Both the position numbers and the translations under genes were made by a program. Of a stretch of DNA of 64,000 nucleotides, positions 25,645 to 33,821 are shown one piece after another (positions within the stretch are counted from its first letter, which is position 1; each line of letters opens with the position of its first letter). The DNA lies in contig NZ_CP060825.1 in NCBI RefSeq assembly GCF_014489615.1, positions 2,397,501 to 2,461,500 on the forward strand, written 5' to 3'. Source of the DNA: Streptomyces genisteinicus (GTDB taxonomy: Bacteria > Actinomycetota > Actinomycetes > Streptomycetales > Streptomycetaceae). Under the pieces are notes generated by a model. The model worked only from the letters and a program-made list of their open reading frames with translations. It made no database searches and was not told where the DNA came from.

Positions 25645-26621
25645 ACGCGGCCGTCCTCGCCATCGACGCCGGCAACAGCAAGACCGACGCCGCGTTCGTC
25701 GCCGCCGACGGGACCGTGCTGGCCACGGCCCGCGCCGGCGGCTTCCAGCCCCCGCGGGTCGGGGTCGGGGCCGCCGTCGACGTGCTGGCCGAGGCGGTGG
25801 ACGCCGCACGGGCCGCGGCCGTCGCGGCGGGCACGCCCGTCGAGCGGCCCGGCCTCGTCCTCGCCGCGCTCGCCAACGCCGACCTGCCCGTGGAGGAGGC
25901 CGAACTGACCGCGGCGCTGCACGCCCGCGGCTGGGGCGGCGTCACCGAGGTGCACAACGACACCTTCGCGCTGCTGCGCGCCGGAGTGGACGAGCCCCGC
26001 GGGGTGGCCGTGGTGTGCGGCGCGGGCATCAACTGCGTGGGCATGCTGCCCGACGGGCGCACCGCGCGCTTCCCGGCGATCGGGAAGATCTCGGGCGACT
26101 GGGGAGGCGGCGGCGGCCTCGCCGAGGAGGCGCTCTGGTACGCGGCGCGCGCCGAGGACGGGCGGGGCGAGGCGACCGCGCTCGCCCGCGCCCTGCCCGC
26201 GCACTTCGGGCTGGAGTCCGTGTACGCGCTGATCGAGGCGCTGCACCTGGGCAGGGTGCCGGCCGCCCGGCGTCACGAGATGACCCCGGTCCTCTTCGCG
26301 ACGAGTGCCGGCGGAGACCGGGTGGCCAGGTCGCTGGTGCGGCGTCAGGCCGAGGAGATCGTGGCCATGGCCTCCGTCGCGCTGGACCGGCTCGGGCTCC
26401 TCGGCGAGGAGACCCCCCTGGTGCTCGGCGGCAGCGTCCTGGCGGCCCGGCACCCCCAACTGGACGCGGACATCGCGGAACTGCTGGAACGCCGGGCCCC
26501 CAGGGCCCGGGTGCGGGTGGTGACCGCCCCGCCGGTGCTCGGCGCGGCCCTCCTGGGCCTCGACCGCACCTCCGCCCTCCCGGAGGCCCACGCGAGACTG
26601 CGCGCCCACTTCGGCACGTGA
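25635..26621 (+). CDS. csnK: BadF/BadG-type kinase CsnK (glucosamine kinase)
   Basis: This 328-aa ASKHA-fold kinase of the BadF/BadG/BcrA family, which includes N-acetylglucosamine kinase, starts with the phosphate-1 motif AIDAGNSKTDAAF. It also has HNDTFALLRAG and the phosphate-2 region VVCGAGINCVG with GDWGGGGG. It would phosphorylate glucosamine released by CsnH. The GTG at 25635 has GGGAG 8 bases upstream inside csnH; a second GTG at 25641 overlaps the csnH stop and is the alternative. It is the last gene of the operon. Confidence 0.88.
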   Translation: MGVNAAVLAIDAGNSKTDAAFVAADGTVLATARAGGFQPPRVGVGAAVDVLAEAVDAARAAAVAAGTPVERPGLVLAALANADLPVEEAELTAALHARGWGGVTEVHNDTFALLRAGVDEPRGVAVVCGAGINCVGMLPDGRTARFPAIGKISGDWGGGGGLAEEALWYAARAEDGRGEATALARALPAHFGLESVYALIEALHLGRVPAARRHEMTPVLFATSAGGDRVARSLVRRQAEEIVAMASVALDRLGLLGEETPLVLGGSVLAARHPQLDADIAELLERRAPRARVRVVTAPPVLGAALLGLDRTSALPEAHARLRAHFGT

Positions 26622-26658
26622 CGCCCCGTGCGGCGGGAACGGGGGCCCGCCCCCGCGG

Positions 26659-26692
26659 GGCCCGCCCGGGGGCGTCCGCACCCGGGCGGGCC
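26659..26692 (+). terminator. hairpin after the csn operon
   Basis: Twelve-base perfect arms (26659-26670 and 26681-26692) enclose a 10-base loop, 37 bases after the csnK stop. No T-run is present. Confidence 0.6.
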
Positions 26693-26733
26693 GGGCGCTC
26701 CCGCGGGGCGAAGTCCCGCTCGGGCGGGCACTG

Positions 26734-27141
26734 TCGGCCCCGCCGGCGCTTGGGGCGCGGGGGCCGCTCCCCTCAGCCCCGCCGGCGATTGAGGCGCGGG
26801 GGCAACTCCTTCAGCCCCGCCGGCGATTGAGGCGCGGGGGCACGGGGGCAGAGCCCCCGCCGAGGCCGCCCACCCGCACGGGGGCCGTGACCCCGGGCAG
26901 CCGACCCCGCGCACGGGCAACGCACCCCACCGGACAGGGCCCACCCCGGCAACCGACCCCCACACGGGCAGCTCTCTTCAGCCCCGCCAGCGATTGAGGC
27001 GCGGGGGCACGGGGGCAGAGCCCCCGCCGAGGCCGCCCACCCGCACGGGGGCCGTGAACCCCGGCAGCCGACCCCGCGCACGGGCAACGCGCCCCACAGG
27101 ACCGGGCCGCACCCCGGCAACCGACCCCCCACACGGGCAAC
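26734..27141. repeat. dispersed-repeat array with a 167-bp tandem duplication
   Basis: Four copies of GCCCCGCCgGCGaTTGAGGCGCGGG begin near 26734, 26772, 26809 and 26976. The last two head long units of period 167 bp (26809-26975 and 26976-27141) that agree closely and contain a GGGGGC-AGA-GCCCCC hairpin. This core is a common intergenic element of Streptomyces. The gap 26622-27376 holds no gene; 27142-27376 probably carries the promoter of the next operon, though no clear -35/-10 pair was found. Confidence 0.8.
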
Positions 27142-27376
27142 CCCCCACCCCGGATTCACCCGTTCGGCGGGAACCGCCGGGCGGCGGGGAGCGTATTCAC
27201 TGTGGGGACACAGGGGGGCGGGCCAGGGAGGTGCGGTCGTCGCCGTGTGCCGCGACGAGTCGATCAAGATCCAGTCAATTCTGGTGTGAAGCAGTCCCCT
27301 ACGGCCATACTGCTGGCCGGGAGTCATCCGAGGACCCGCTGGGGAGCGGGCCGTCATCGACCGAGGGGGAGGTCAC

Positions 27377-28801
27377 GTGACACACCCGCCGACGGTGGGC
27401 ACCGCGCCTCAGCCGGCTCCTGCACCCGCGCCTGCGCCGGTGCCCGCGCACACTCCTGTGCCCGCGCAGCCGCCCGCTCCGCCGGGCGGACCGGCAGCCG
27501 GCACCCGGGCCGAGATCGTGCGCCGGCTGCGCACCGCCGCGACGACCGAGCCGGGCCGGCTCCAGATCATCGGAGCCGTACTCGCCGCGTTGCTGGTGGT
27601 GTTCGGCGCGGTGACGGCTCTGGAGGTCTCCGACCGGGAGGCCGCCGCGGACGACGTCGTGGGCCGCAGCCAGCCGCTGAGCCGGGACGCGGCCTCCGTC
27701 TACCGCTCCCTCGCCGACGCCAACACCGCGGCCTCCACCGGCTTCCTCTCGGGTGCCGAGGAGCCGCGGGAGGTCAAGGAGCGGTACGAGAAGGACATCG
27801 CCCGCGCCTCCCGGCTGCTGGTGACCGCCGCCACCCACACGGACGCCGACAGCGAGTCGGGCCGCCAGATCGCCCACCTCAACGAGCATCTCCCCCGCTA
27901 CACCGGCTACATCGAGACGGCGCGCGCCAACAACCGCCTGGGCCACCCGCTCGGCGGGGCGTACCTGCGGTTCGCCAGCGACCTGATGACCGAGGACCTG
28001 CTGCCCGCGGCGCGCAAGCTGCACCTCGCCGAGTCCTCCCGGCTCCGTGCCGACTACGACGACGCCCGCTTCTGGCCCCTGGCGTCGGTGGCCACGGGGG
28101 TCGCCGCGCTCGCCTTCCTCGGCTGGGCCCAGCGGCGCAACTACCGCCGCACCCATCGGGTGTTCAACCGCGGGCTGCTCGCCGCCACCGTCGCCGCGGG
28201 TCTGGTCACGGTGTGGCTGGTCGGCGCCCAGGCCCTCGCCGGGGCCAGGCTGGACGACGCCGAGATGCACGCGCAGCGCTCGCTCGACGTGCTGAGCGAG
28301 GCCCGCATCCAGGCGCTCCAGGCCCGCGCCAGCGAGAACCTCACCCTGGTCGCCCGCGGCGCGGTGCTCACCGACGACGGCAGGAGCGACAAGTACGCCG
28401 TGGAGTACGCCCAGGCGATGGAGCGGCTGGGCACCTCCCTGGACTCCGCGCTCCGCCACGCCGACGACACCGCGGGCCGCGAGCCCGTCGAGAAGGCCGC
28501 CGGGACGGTCTCCACCTGGCGGACCAGGCATGCCGGCGTCACCAGGGCCGACCAGGGCGGCGACTACGACGGCGCGGTGGAGCGGGTCATCGGCGCCGAG
28601 GGGTCGACCAACGAGTCCTTCGACGCCCTCGACACGGCCCTCGCCGAGGCGCTGGAGCACGAGCAGCAGGAGTTCACCGCGTCCGCGAAGGCCGCCGGAT
28701 CGGCGTTCACGGGCCTGGCCGCCGGTGCGGCACTGCTCGCCGTGCTCGGCGCGGTGGCGGCGGTGCTCGGCATCAACCGCAGGCTTTCGGAGTACCGGTG
28801 A
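27377..28801 (+). CDS. GlnX-like four-span membrane sensor protein
   Basis: The 474-aa protein starts with a Pro/Ala-rich cytoplasmic tail (1-45). TM1 (~61-83) is followed by a ~150-residue outside helical domain, TM2 (~232-250), a short inside loop, TM3 (~264-286), a second outside helical domain and TM4 (~441-464). This two-hairpin layout, with outside four-helix-type domains, matches mycobacterial GlnX, which contacts the binding protein GlnH and signals to PknG. Here a GlnH-like gene follows after 11 bases and a PknG gene is two genes on. The sequence itself has no catalytic motif. The GTG follows GGGAGG. The GlnX assignment rests on topology and context, not on alignment. Confidence 0.8.
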   Translation: MTHPPTVGTAPQPAPAPAPAPVPAHTPVPAQPPAPPGGPAAGTRAEIVRRLRTAATTEPGRLQIIGAVLAALLVVFGAVTALEVSDREAAADDVVGRSQPLSRDAASVYRSLADANTAASTGFLSGAEEPREVKERYEKDIARASRLLVTAATHTDADSESGRQIAHLNEHLPRYTGYIETARANNRLGHPLGGAYLRFASDLMTEDLLPAARKLHLAESSRLRADYDDARFWPLASVATGVAALAFLGWAQRRNYRRTHRVFNRGLLAATVAAGLVTVWLVGAQALAGARLDDAEMHAQRSLDVLSEARIQALQARASENLTLVARGAVLTDDGRSDKYAVEYAQAMERLGTSLDSALRHADDTAGREPVEKAAGTVSTWRTRHAGVTRADQGGDYDGAVERVIGAEGSTNESFDALDTALAEALEHEQQEFTASAKAAGSAFTGLAAGAALLAVLGAVAAVLGINRRLSEYR

Positions 28802-28812
28802 GAGGGGCAGCG

Positions 28813-29877
28813 ATGACCGACGAGCCGACGGGTGTCCGCCGGCGCGGGCTCCGGGCCGGGCTGCGGGGCTGGGGCGGCGTCGCCGGCATGGCCGCCGCCT
28901 GCGCGCTGACGGCCGCCGTCACGCTGCTGCCGCTCTCCCACGGAGGCGCGGACGTCCTGGACGCGGAGCCCGCCCGCCACGGCAGTTCCCTGCCGGCGAA
29001 GGCGGACGACTGCACCGACCCCGAGGCGTCCCTGCGCCCGTCGGCCGGCGGCGGACCGAACATCGACGCCATCAAGGAGCGCGGCAAGCTCGTCGTCGGC
29101 GTCGACCAGAACAGCTACCAGTGGGGTTTCCGCCGCCCCCTCGACCCCGAGGAGACCGCGGACGGCACCGCCAAGGCGTCGGCCGGCCGGCTGGAGGGCT
29201 TCGACATCGACCTCGCCCGTGCCATCGCAGCGGACATCCTCGGCAGCGAGGACGCCATCATCTTCCGCGCGATACCGACCAACCAGCGGATCGCCGCGCT
29301 GGACAGCGGTGCGGTCGACATCGTGGTGCGCACCATGACGATCAACTGCGCCCGCATCGAGCAGGTCGCGTTCTCCACCGCCTACTTCCAGGCGGGACAG
29401 CAGGTCCTCGCGCCCAAGGGCCAGGAGATCACCGGCTACGACGCCTCCCTGAAGGGCAGGCGGGTGTGCACGGCGGAGGGTTCCACGGCGTACGAGGCCA
29501 TGGAGAGGAACGCCTTCGGCGCCACCTTCCGTGACGAGCACGACGGCGGCCCGCAGGACGAGGACCTGCTCACCGTGCCGAACCAGCTGGACTGCCTGGT
29601 CAGGCTCCAGCAGGGTCTCGTGGACGCCATCGTGACCGACAACGCCCTGGCGGCGGGGCAGGCGGCGCAGGACCCCTCCGTCGAGCTCAAGGGCGAGCCG
29701 TTCACCACCGAGTTCTACGGGGTGGCCACCAAGCTCGGCAAGGACGACGTGGTCCGCCGGGTGAACCACGTGCTCGACGAGTACCGCAAGGGGCCCTGGA
29801 TGGCGGCGTACACCCGCTGGCTGAAGGACGACCTGCCGGGCATCACGGCGCCGCCGCGGCCCGAGTACCGCGACTGA
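28813..29877 (+). CDS. GlnH-like glutamate/glutamine-type solute-binding protein
   Basis: This 354-aa periplasmic-binding-type protein of the polar-amino-acid family (SBP_bac_3) opens its mature domain with IKERGKLVVGVDQNSYQWGF. It also has LEGFDIDLARAIAADILG, IVVRTMTINCAR and the VCTAEGSTAYE and DCLVRLQQGLVDAIVTDN strands. The N-terminal hydrophobic stretch (~24-46) runs through its only Cys (AAAC), so a normal lipobox is doubtful and the protein may be membrane-anchored by an uncleaved span. No ABC permease genes are present. A sensing role with the upstream GlnX-like protein is therefore favoured over transport. The ATG at 28813 follows GAGGGG. Confidence 0.88.
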   Translation: MTDEPTGVRRRGLRAGLRGWGGVAGMAAACALTAAVTLLPLSHGGADVLDAEPARHGSSLPAKADDCTDPEASLRPSAGGGPNIDAIKERGKLVVGVDQNSYQWGFRRPLDPEETADGTAKASAGRLEGFDIDLARAIAADILGSEDAIIFRAIPTNQRIAALDSGAVDIVVRTMTINCARIEQVAFSTAYFQAGQQVLAPKGQEITGYDASLKGRRVCTAEGSTAYEAMERNAFGATFRDEHDGGPQDEDLLTVPNQLDCLVRLQQGLVDAIVTDNALAAGQAAQDPSVELKGEPFTTEFYGVATKLGKDDVVRRVNHVLDEYRKGPWMAAYTRWLKDDLPGITAPPRPEYRD

Positions 29878-29949
29878 CGGGTCCGGGGCGGGACGACGGG
29901 GACGGGCACCGCCCGAGGACAGGACACGCACGGAACGGAGAGGTGATCG

Positions 29950-31287
29950 ATGGGCGTCGCGGGACCCTTTTCCGGCGCGGCGGGGACGCCGCACGGGCCG
30001 GTGATGGACCGGGACGAGGTGGACCGCGCGCTGGCGCGGCTCGGCGCGGAGCACGAGGCCGTCGAGACCTCGCTCCTGGCACTCCAGGACCACGCCGGCC
30101 GCAGACTCCTGGAGGGCGCCGACCTGACCGGCGTCACCCGGGACCGCTGGGCCGCCGCGGAACAGTCGATCAGCCTGCTGTGGACGTACTTCGACGCCTA
30201 CTCCGGCGCCCTCGACGCCATGCGCGAACTGCGCGCCAGGCGGCGCTGGTCCAGCCGCGAGGACCTGGCCGAGCTGACCGGGCGGCTGCGCGGCCGCAGC
30301 GTCACCGTCGCGGGCCAGGCCGTGCCGCCGTCGCCGGACCTCGCGGGCCCGGCGGTGCTCTCGGAGGAGTTCACCCTCCAGGAGCTGGTGGCCCGGATGA
30401 ACGCCCTCTACGCGGCCTCGCTCGACACGATCATCACGGCCGACGCGGTGTGGTCGGCCCTGCCCGCCCGGATAGACCTCCTCTCCGCCGAGCTGCGCCG
30501 TACCCGTTCGCTCGCCCACTCCGTCGGCGTACGGCCGGGCGAGCACCCCTCGGGCGACGAACTGGAGTCCATCACCGGCGAGCTGGCGACCCTGCGCGCG
30601 CAGGTGGTCTCGGACCCGCTGGCCTTCTGGCGCCCCGCGGCGGGCAGTTCGGCGCCGGGCGGCGGCCGCCCCGACACCGACCGGTACGACCGGGCGGCGC
30701 GTGACCTGGAGGACGTCCGCCGGGAGATCGAGGCGGTGCTCCAGGTCCGGCAGGACTCGGAGGAGCGGCTGCGGCGGCTGCGCGACGTGCTCTCCCGGGC
30801 CGACCGCACCCTTGCCGAGGCCCGTGCGGCCCGGGGCGAGGTGCTGGCCAAGATCGCGGCGTCCGAGGTGCCCGCGGTCAGCGGGCCGCCCACCGCGCTC
30901 CAGGAGCGGCTCGTCGCGGCCGCCGAGCACCGGCGGCACTCCCGCTGGCACCGGCTGTCCCCGCTGCTGGACGCGCTGGAACGGGACGCGGAGGACGAAC
31001 TGCACCGGGCCCGGGAGTCCTTGACGGCGGTCACCGCGCCGCTGGCGGTGCGCGCCGAACTGCGCGGCCGGCTCGACGCGTACAAGGCGAAGGTGGCCCG
31101 GCACGGTATGGCGGAGGACCCGCTGCTGGTCGAGCGGTACGACGCGGCCCGGCGCATGCTCTGGAGCGCGCCCTGCGACCTGCGGGTCGCGGAGCAGGCC
31201 GTGCTGCGCTACCAGCACACGGCGGCGGAGATGCTCGCGCCGCGACAGGACGGGCACGGCCCCGAGGACAGCAGGGGGGATTCATGA
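29950..31287 (+). CDS. helical/coiled-coil cytoplasmic protein, unknown
   Basis: The 445-aa protein has no recognised domain, signal or membrane span. It is rich in Arg, Glu, Ala and Leu with heptad-like stretches, notably around residues 250-300 (RDLEDVRREIEAVLQVRQDSEERLRRLRDVLSRADRTLAEAR region) and near 340-400, so it is probably largely alpha-helical. It overlaps the PknG start by four bases and follows the GlnH-like gene by 72 bases, with GGAGAGG before its ATG. Obligate coupling to the kinase suggests an adaptor or substrate of the kinase. That role is inferred from position only. Confidence 0.8.
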   Translation: MGVAGPFSGAAGTPHGPVMDRDEVDRALARLGAEHEAVETSLLALQDHAGRRLLEGADLTGVTRDRWAAAEQSISLLWTYFDAYSGALDAMRELRARRRWSSREDLAELTGRLRGRSVTVAGQAVPPSPDLAGPAVLSEEFTLQELVARMNALYAASLDTIITADAVWSALPARIDLLSAELRRTRSLAHSVGVRPGEHPSGDELESITGELATLRAQVVSDPLAFWRPAAGSSAPGGGRPDTDRYDRAARDLEDVRREIEAVLQVRQDSEERLRRLRDVLSRADRTLAEARAARGEVLAKIAASEVPAVSGPPTALQERLVAAAEHRRHSRWHRLSPLLDALERDAEDELHRARESLTAVTAPLAVRAELRGRLDAYKAKVARHGMAEDPLLVERYDAARRMLWSAPCDLRVAEQAVLRYQHTAAEMLAPRQDGHGPEDSRGDS

Positions 31288-33821
31288 GCGAGAACACGAA
31301 CTGCCAGCGCCCCGGCTGCGAGGGCTCCTACGAGGACATGGGCGGGGGCGAGATGTACTGCGACACGTGCGGGCTCGCGCCCGTGGTGTCGCCGACGGGC
31401 ATGGTGTCGTCGCCGCCCACCGGAGTGGCCGGCGGCGGACGGGACTCGGTGTCGGCGCGCAGCGGACGGGCGTCGTCGCGGTCGTCGACGTCGCGCCGGT
31501 CGGTGTCGGGCCGGCTGTCGCGTTCGCTGACGGGCGGCAGCGCGTCCTCGCGCTCGGTGTCGGTGCGCAGTTCCGGCTCGTCCACCGCGGCCTCGGGACG
31601 CAACCGGCTCGGCGCGGGGCTGGTCTCCGTGCCGGAGGTGCCGAGACCCGATCCGCGGTCCGCGGTGATGGCCGATCCGGAGGTCCCCGAGCGCAAGCGG
31701 TTCTGCTCCCGCTCCGACTGCGGGGCGCCCGTCGGGCGCGCCCGGGGGGACCGGCCGGGGCGCACGGAGGGCTTCTGCACCAAGTGCGGCCACCCGTACT
31801 CCTTCGTGCCCAAGCTCAAGGGCGGCGACATCGTGCACGGCCAGTACGAGGTCGCGGGCTGTCTCGCCCACGGCGGCCTGGGCTGGGTGTACCTGGCGGT
31901 GGACCGGGCCGTGTCCGACCGCTGGGTGGTGCTGAAGGGCCTGCTCGACACGGGCGACCAGGACGCGATGGCCGCGGCGATCTCCGAGCGGCGCTTCCTC
32001 GCCGAGATCGAGCACTCCAACATCGTGCGGATCTACAACTTCGTCGAGCACCTCGACCAGCGCACCGGCTCCCTCGACGGCTACATCGTCATGGAGTACG
32101 TCGGCGGCAAGTCGCTGAAGGAGATCGCCAACGCGCGCCGCGGCCCGGACGGCAGGCGGGATCCGCTGCCGGTCGAGCAGGCCTGCGCGTACGGCATCGA
32201 GGCGCTGGAGGCCCTCGGCCATCTGCACAGCAGGAACCTCCTCTACTGCGACTTCAAGGTCGACAACGCGATCCAGCAGCAGGACCAGCTGAAGCTGATC
32301 GACATGGGCGCGGTCCGCCGGATGGACGACGAGGAGTCCGCCATCTACGGGACCGTCGGCTACCAGGCGCCCGAAGTGGCGGAGGTGGGGCCGTCGGTCG
32401 CCTCCGACCTCTACACCGTGGCCCGGACGCTCGCGGTGATGACGTTCGACTTCCAGGGCTACACGAACGTCTTCGTGGACAGCCTGCCGGACCCGGAGAA
32501 CATCCCCGTCTTCCGCGCCTACGAGTCGTTCTACCGCCTGCTGGTGCGGGCCACCGACCCGGACCCTGCGCGCAGGTTCGCCTCCGCGCAGGAGATGGCC
32601 GACCAGCTCACCGGGGTGCTGCGGGAGGTCGTCGCGATGCAGACGGGGCGGCCCCGCCCCGCGCTGTCGACCCTCTTCGGCACCGAACTGCGGGTGACGG
32701 ACACCGAGCTGTTCGCCGAGCTCGCGGACGACGTCTCCGCGCTGGGCGCACGCCGCGTCGGACGCGCCGCCCGCCCGGCCCCCGCACTCGTGCCGGGCGC
32801 GGCCCTCCCGGCCCAGCGGGGCCCGGCCGCCTCCGCCCCGCCGGCGGCCGCCTCGCTCGCGCCGCTGGACGCCCGGGCCGGCGCGCTGGCCCTGCCGGTG
32901 CCCCGCGTCGATCCCCACGACCCCAACGCCGGTTTCCTCGCCGGCCTGATGTCCTCGGCCCCCGCCGAACTCGTCGCCGCGCTGCAGGCCGTGCCGGCGA
33001 GCTCCACCGAGACGCTGCTGCGCGAGCTGCGCGCCCGGCTGGAACTGGGCGACCTGGTCTCGGCCTCGGGGACGCTGGCCACCCTGGAGGGCGGACGTCC
33101 CGACGACTGGCGGGTCGTCTGGTACCGGGGTGTCGCCTCGCTGGTGCACGGCGACCACGAGACGGCGGCGCTCTCCTTCGACGCGGTGTACGACGCGTTC
33201 CCGGGAGAGTGCGCGCCGAAGCTGGCGCTCGGGCTGTGCGCGGAGGTACTCGGCCAGCTGGACAACGCGGCGGACTACTACCGCCTGGTGTGGACGACCG
33301 ACCCGAGCTTCGTCAGCGCGGCCTTCGGTCTCGCCCGGGTGCAGCTCGCGGCGGGCGACCGGACGGGGGCCGTGCAGACGCTGGAGTCGGTGCCCGAGGC
33401 GTCCATCCACTACACGGCCGCGCGGGTGGCGGCGGTGCGGTCGAGGCTGCGCCGGCGTGCCGCCCACGAAGCGCTGCTGGCCGACCTCTCCGCGGCCGCC
33501 GCGCAGGTGGAGGCGCTGGGAGCCTTCGGCCTGGACGCCGTGCGCCGGGAGCAGTTGGCGACCGAGGTGCTCGGCACCGCGCTCGACTGGGTAATCTCCG
33601 GTAGTCCCGGAGCCGGGCCGTCCGCGGCGGCGCCCGGCGCGGCCGGCGCGCCGGGTCCGCAGGGACCGTCGGTGCTGCTCGGCAGCCCGCTCGACGAGCG
33701 CGGTCTGCGCTTCGGGCTGGAGCGTTCCTACCGGGTCCTGGCCCGGCTCGCCCAGCGGGGCGAGGAACGGATAGAGCTGGTGGAGCGGGCCAACCGCTAC
33801 CGCCCCCGGACGTGGGTGTGA
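31284..33821 (+). CDS. pknG: PknG-type serine/threonine protein kinase with TPR domain
   Basis: The 845-aa protein begins with a zinc-ribbon-like cluster (C7, C12, C26, C29). A Ser/Arg-rich segment (~50-105) and a second Cys cluster (C142, ~C147, ~167/170, the rubredoxin-like position of PknG) follow. The kinase domain spans ~188-455. The Gly loop is LAHGGLGWVYLA, the Lys lies in VVLKG, and the catalytic loop is YCDFKVDN where most kinases have HRDLKPxN. The metal motif is DMG, followed by YQAPE. TPR-like repeats fill the C-terminal ~300 residues. PknG of mycobacteria phosphorylates the FHA protein GarA. Here an FHA gene lies four kilobases downstream. Confidence 0.93.
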   Translation: MSENTNCQRPGCEGSYEDMGGGEMYCDTCGLAPVVSPTGMVSSPPTGVAGGGRDSVSARSGRASSRSSTSRRSVSGRLSRSLTGGSASSRSVSVRSSGSSTAASGRNRLGAGLVSVPEVPRPDPRSAVMADPEVPERKRFCSRSDCGAPVGRARGDRPGRTEGFCTKCGHPYSFVPKLKGGDIVHGQYEVAGCLAHGGLGWVYLAVDRAVSDRWVVLKGLLDTGDQDAMAAAISERRFLAEIEHSNIVRIYNFVEHLDQRTGSLDGYIVMEYVGGKSLKEIANARRGPDGRRDPLPVEQACAYGIEALEALGHLHSRNLLYCDFKVDNAIQQQDQLKLIDMGAVRRMDDEESAIYGTVGYQAPEVAEVGPSVASDLYTVARTLAVMTFDFQGYTNVFVDSLPDPENIPVFRAYESFYRLLVRATDPDPARRFASAQEMADQLTGVLREVVAMQTGRPRPALSTLFGTELRVTDTELFAELADDVSALGARRVGRAARPAPALVPGAALPAQRGPAASAPPAAASLAPLDARAGALALPVPRVDPHDPNAGFLAGLMSSAPAELVAALQAVPASSTETLLRELRARLELGDLVSASGTLATLEGGRPDDWRVVWYRGVASLVHGDHETAALSFDAVYDAFPGECAPKLALGLCAEVLGQLDNAADYYRLVWTTDPSFVSAAFGLARVQLAAGDRTGAVQTLESVPEASIHYTAARVAAVRSRLRRRAAHEALLADLSAAAAQVEALGAFGLDAVRREQLATEVLGTALDWVISGSPGAGPSAAAPGAAGAPGPQGPSVLLGSPLDERGLRFGLERSYRVLARLAQRGEERIELVERANRYRPRTWV

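Noticed and set aside
19738..26700. DasR-type sites controlling the csn operon
   Set aside because: No sequence near the TGGTCTAGACCA-like consensus was seen by eye; only the ROK palindrome stands out.
26773..27380. Open frames of 110-190 aa with repeated GCPRAxGRLPG-like motifs
   Set aside because: The protein repeats come from the 167-bp DNA repeat; no start signal and no domain.
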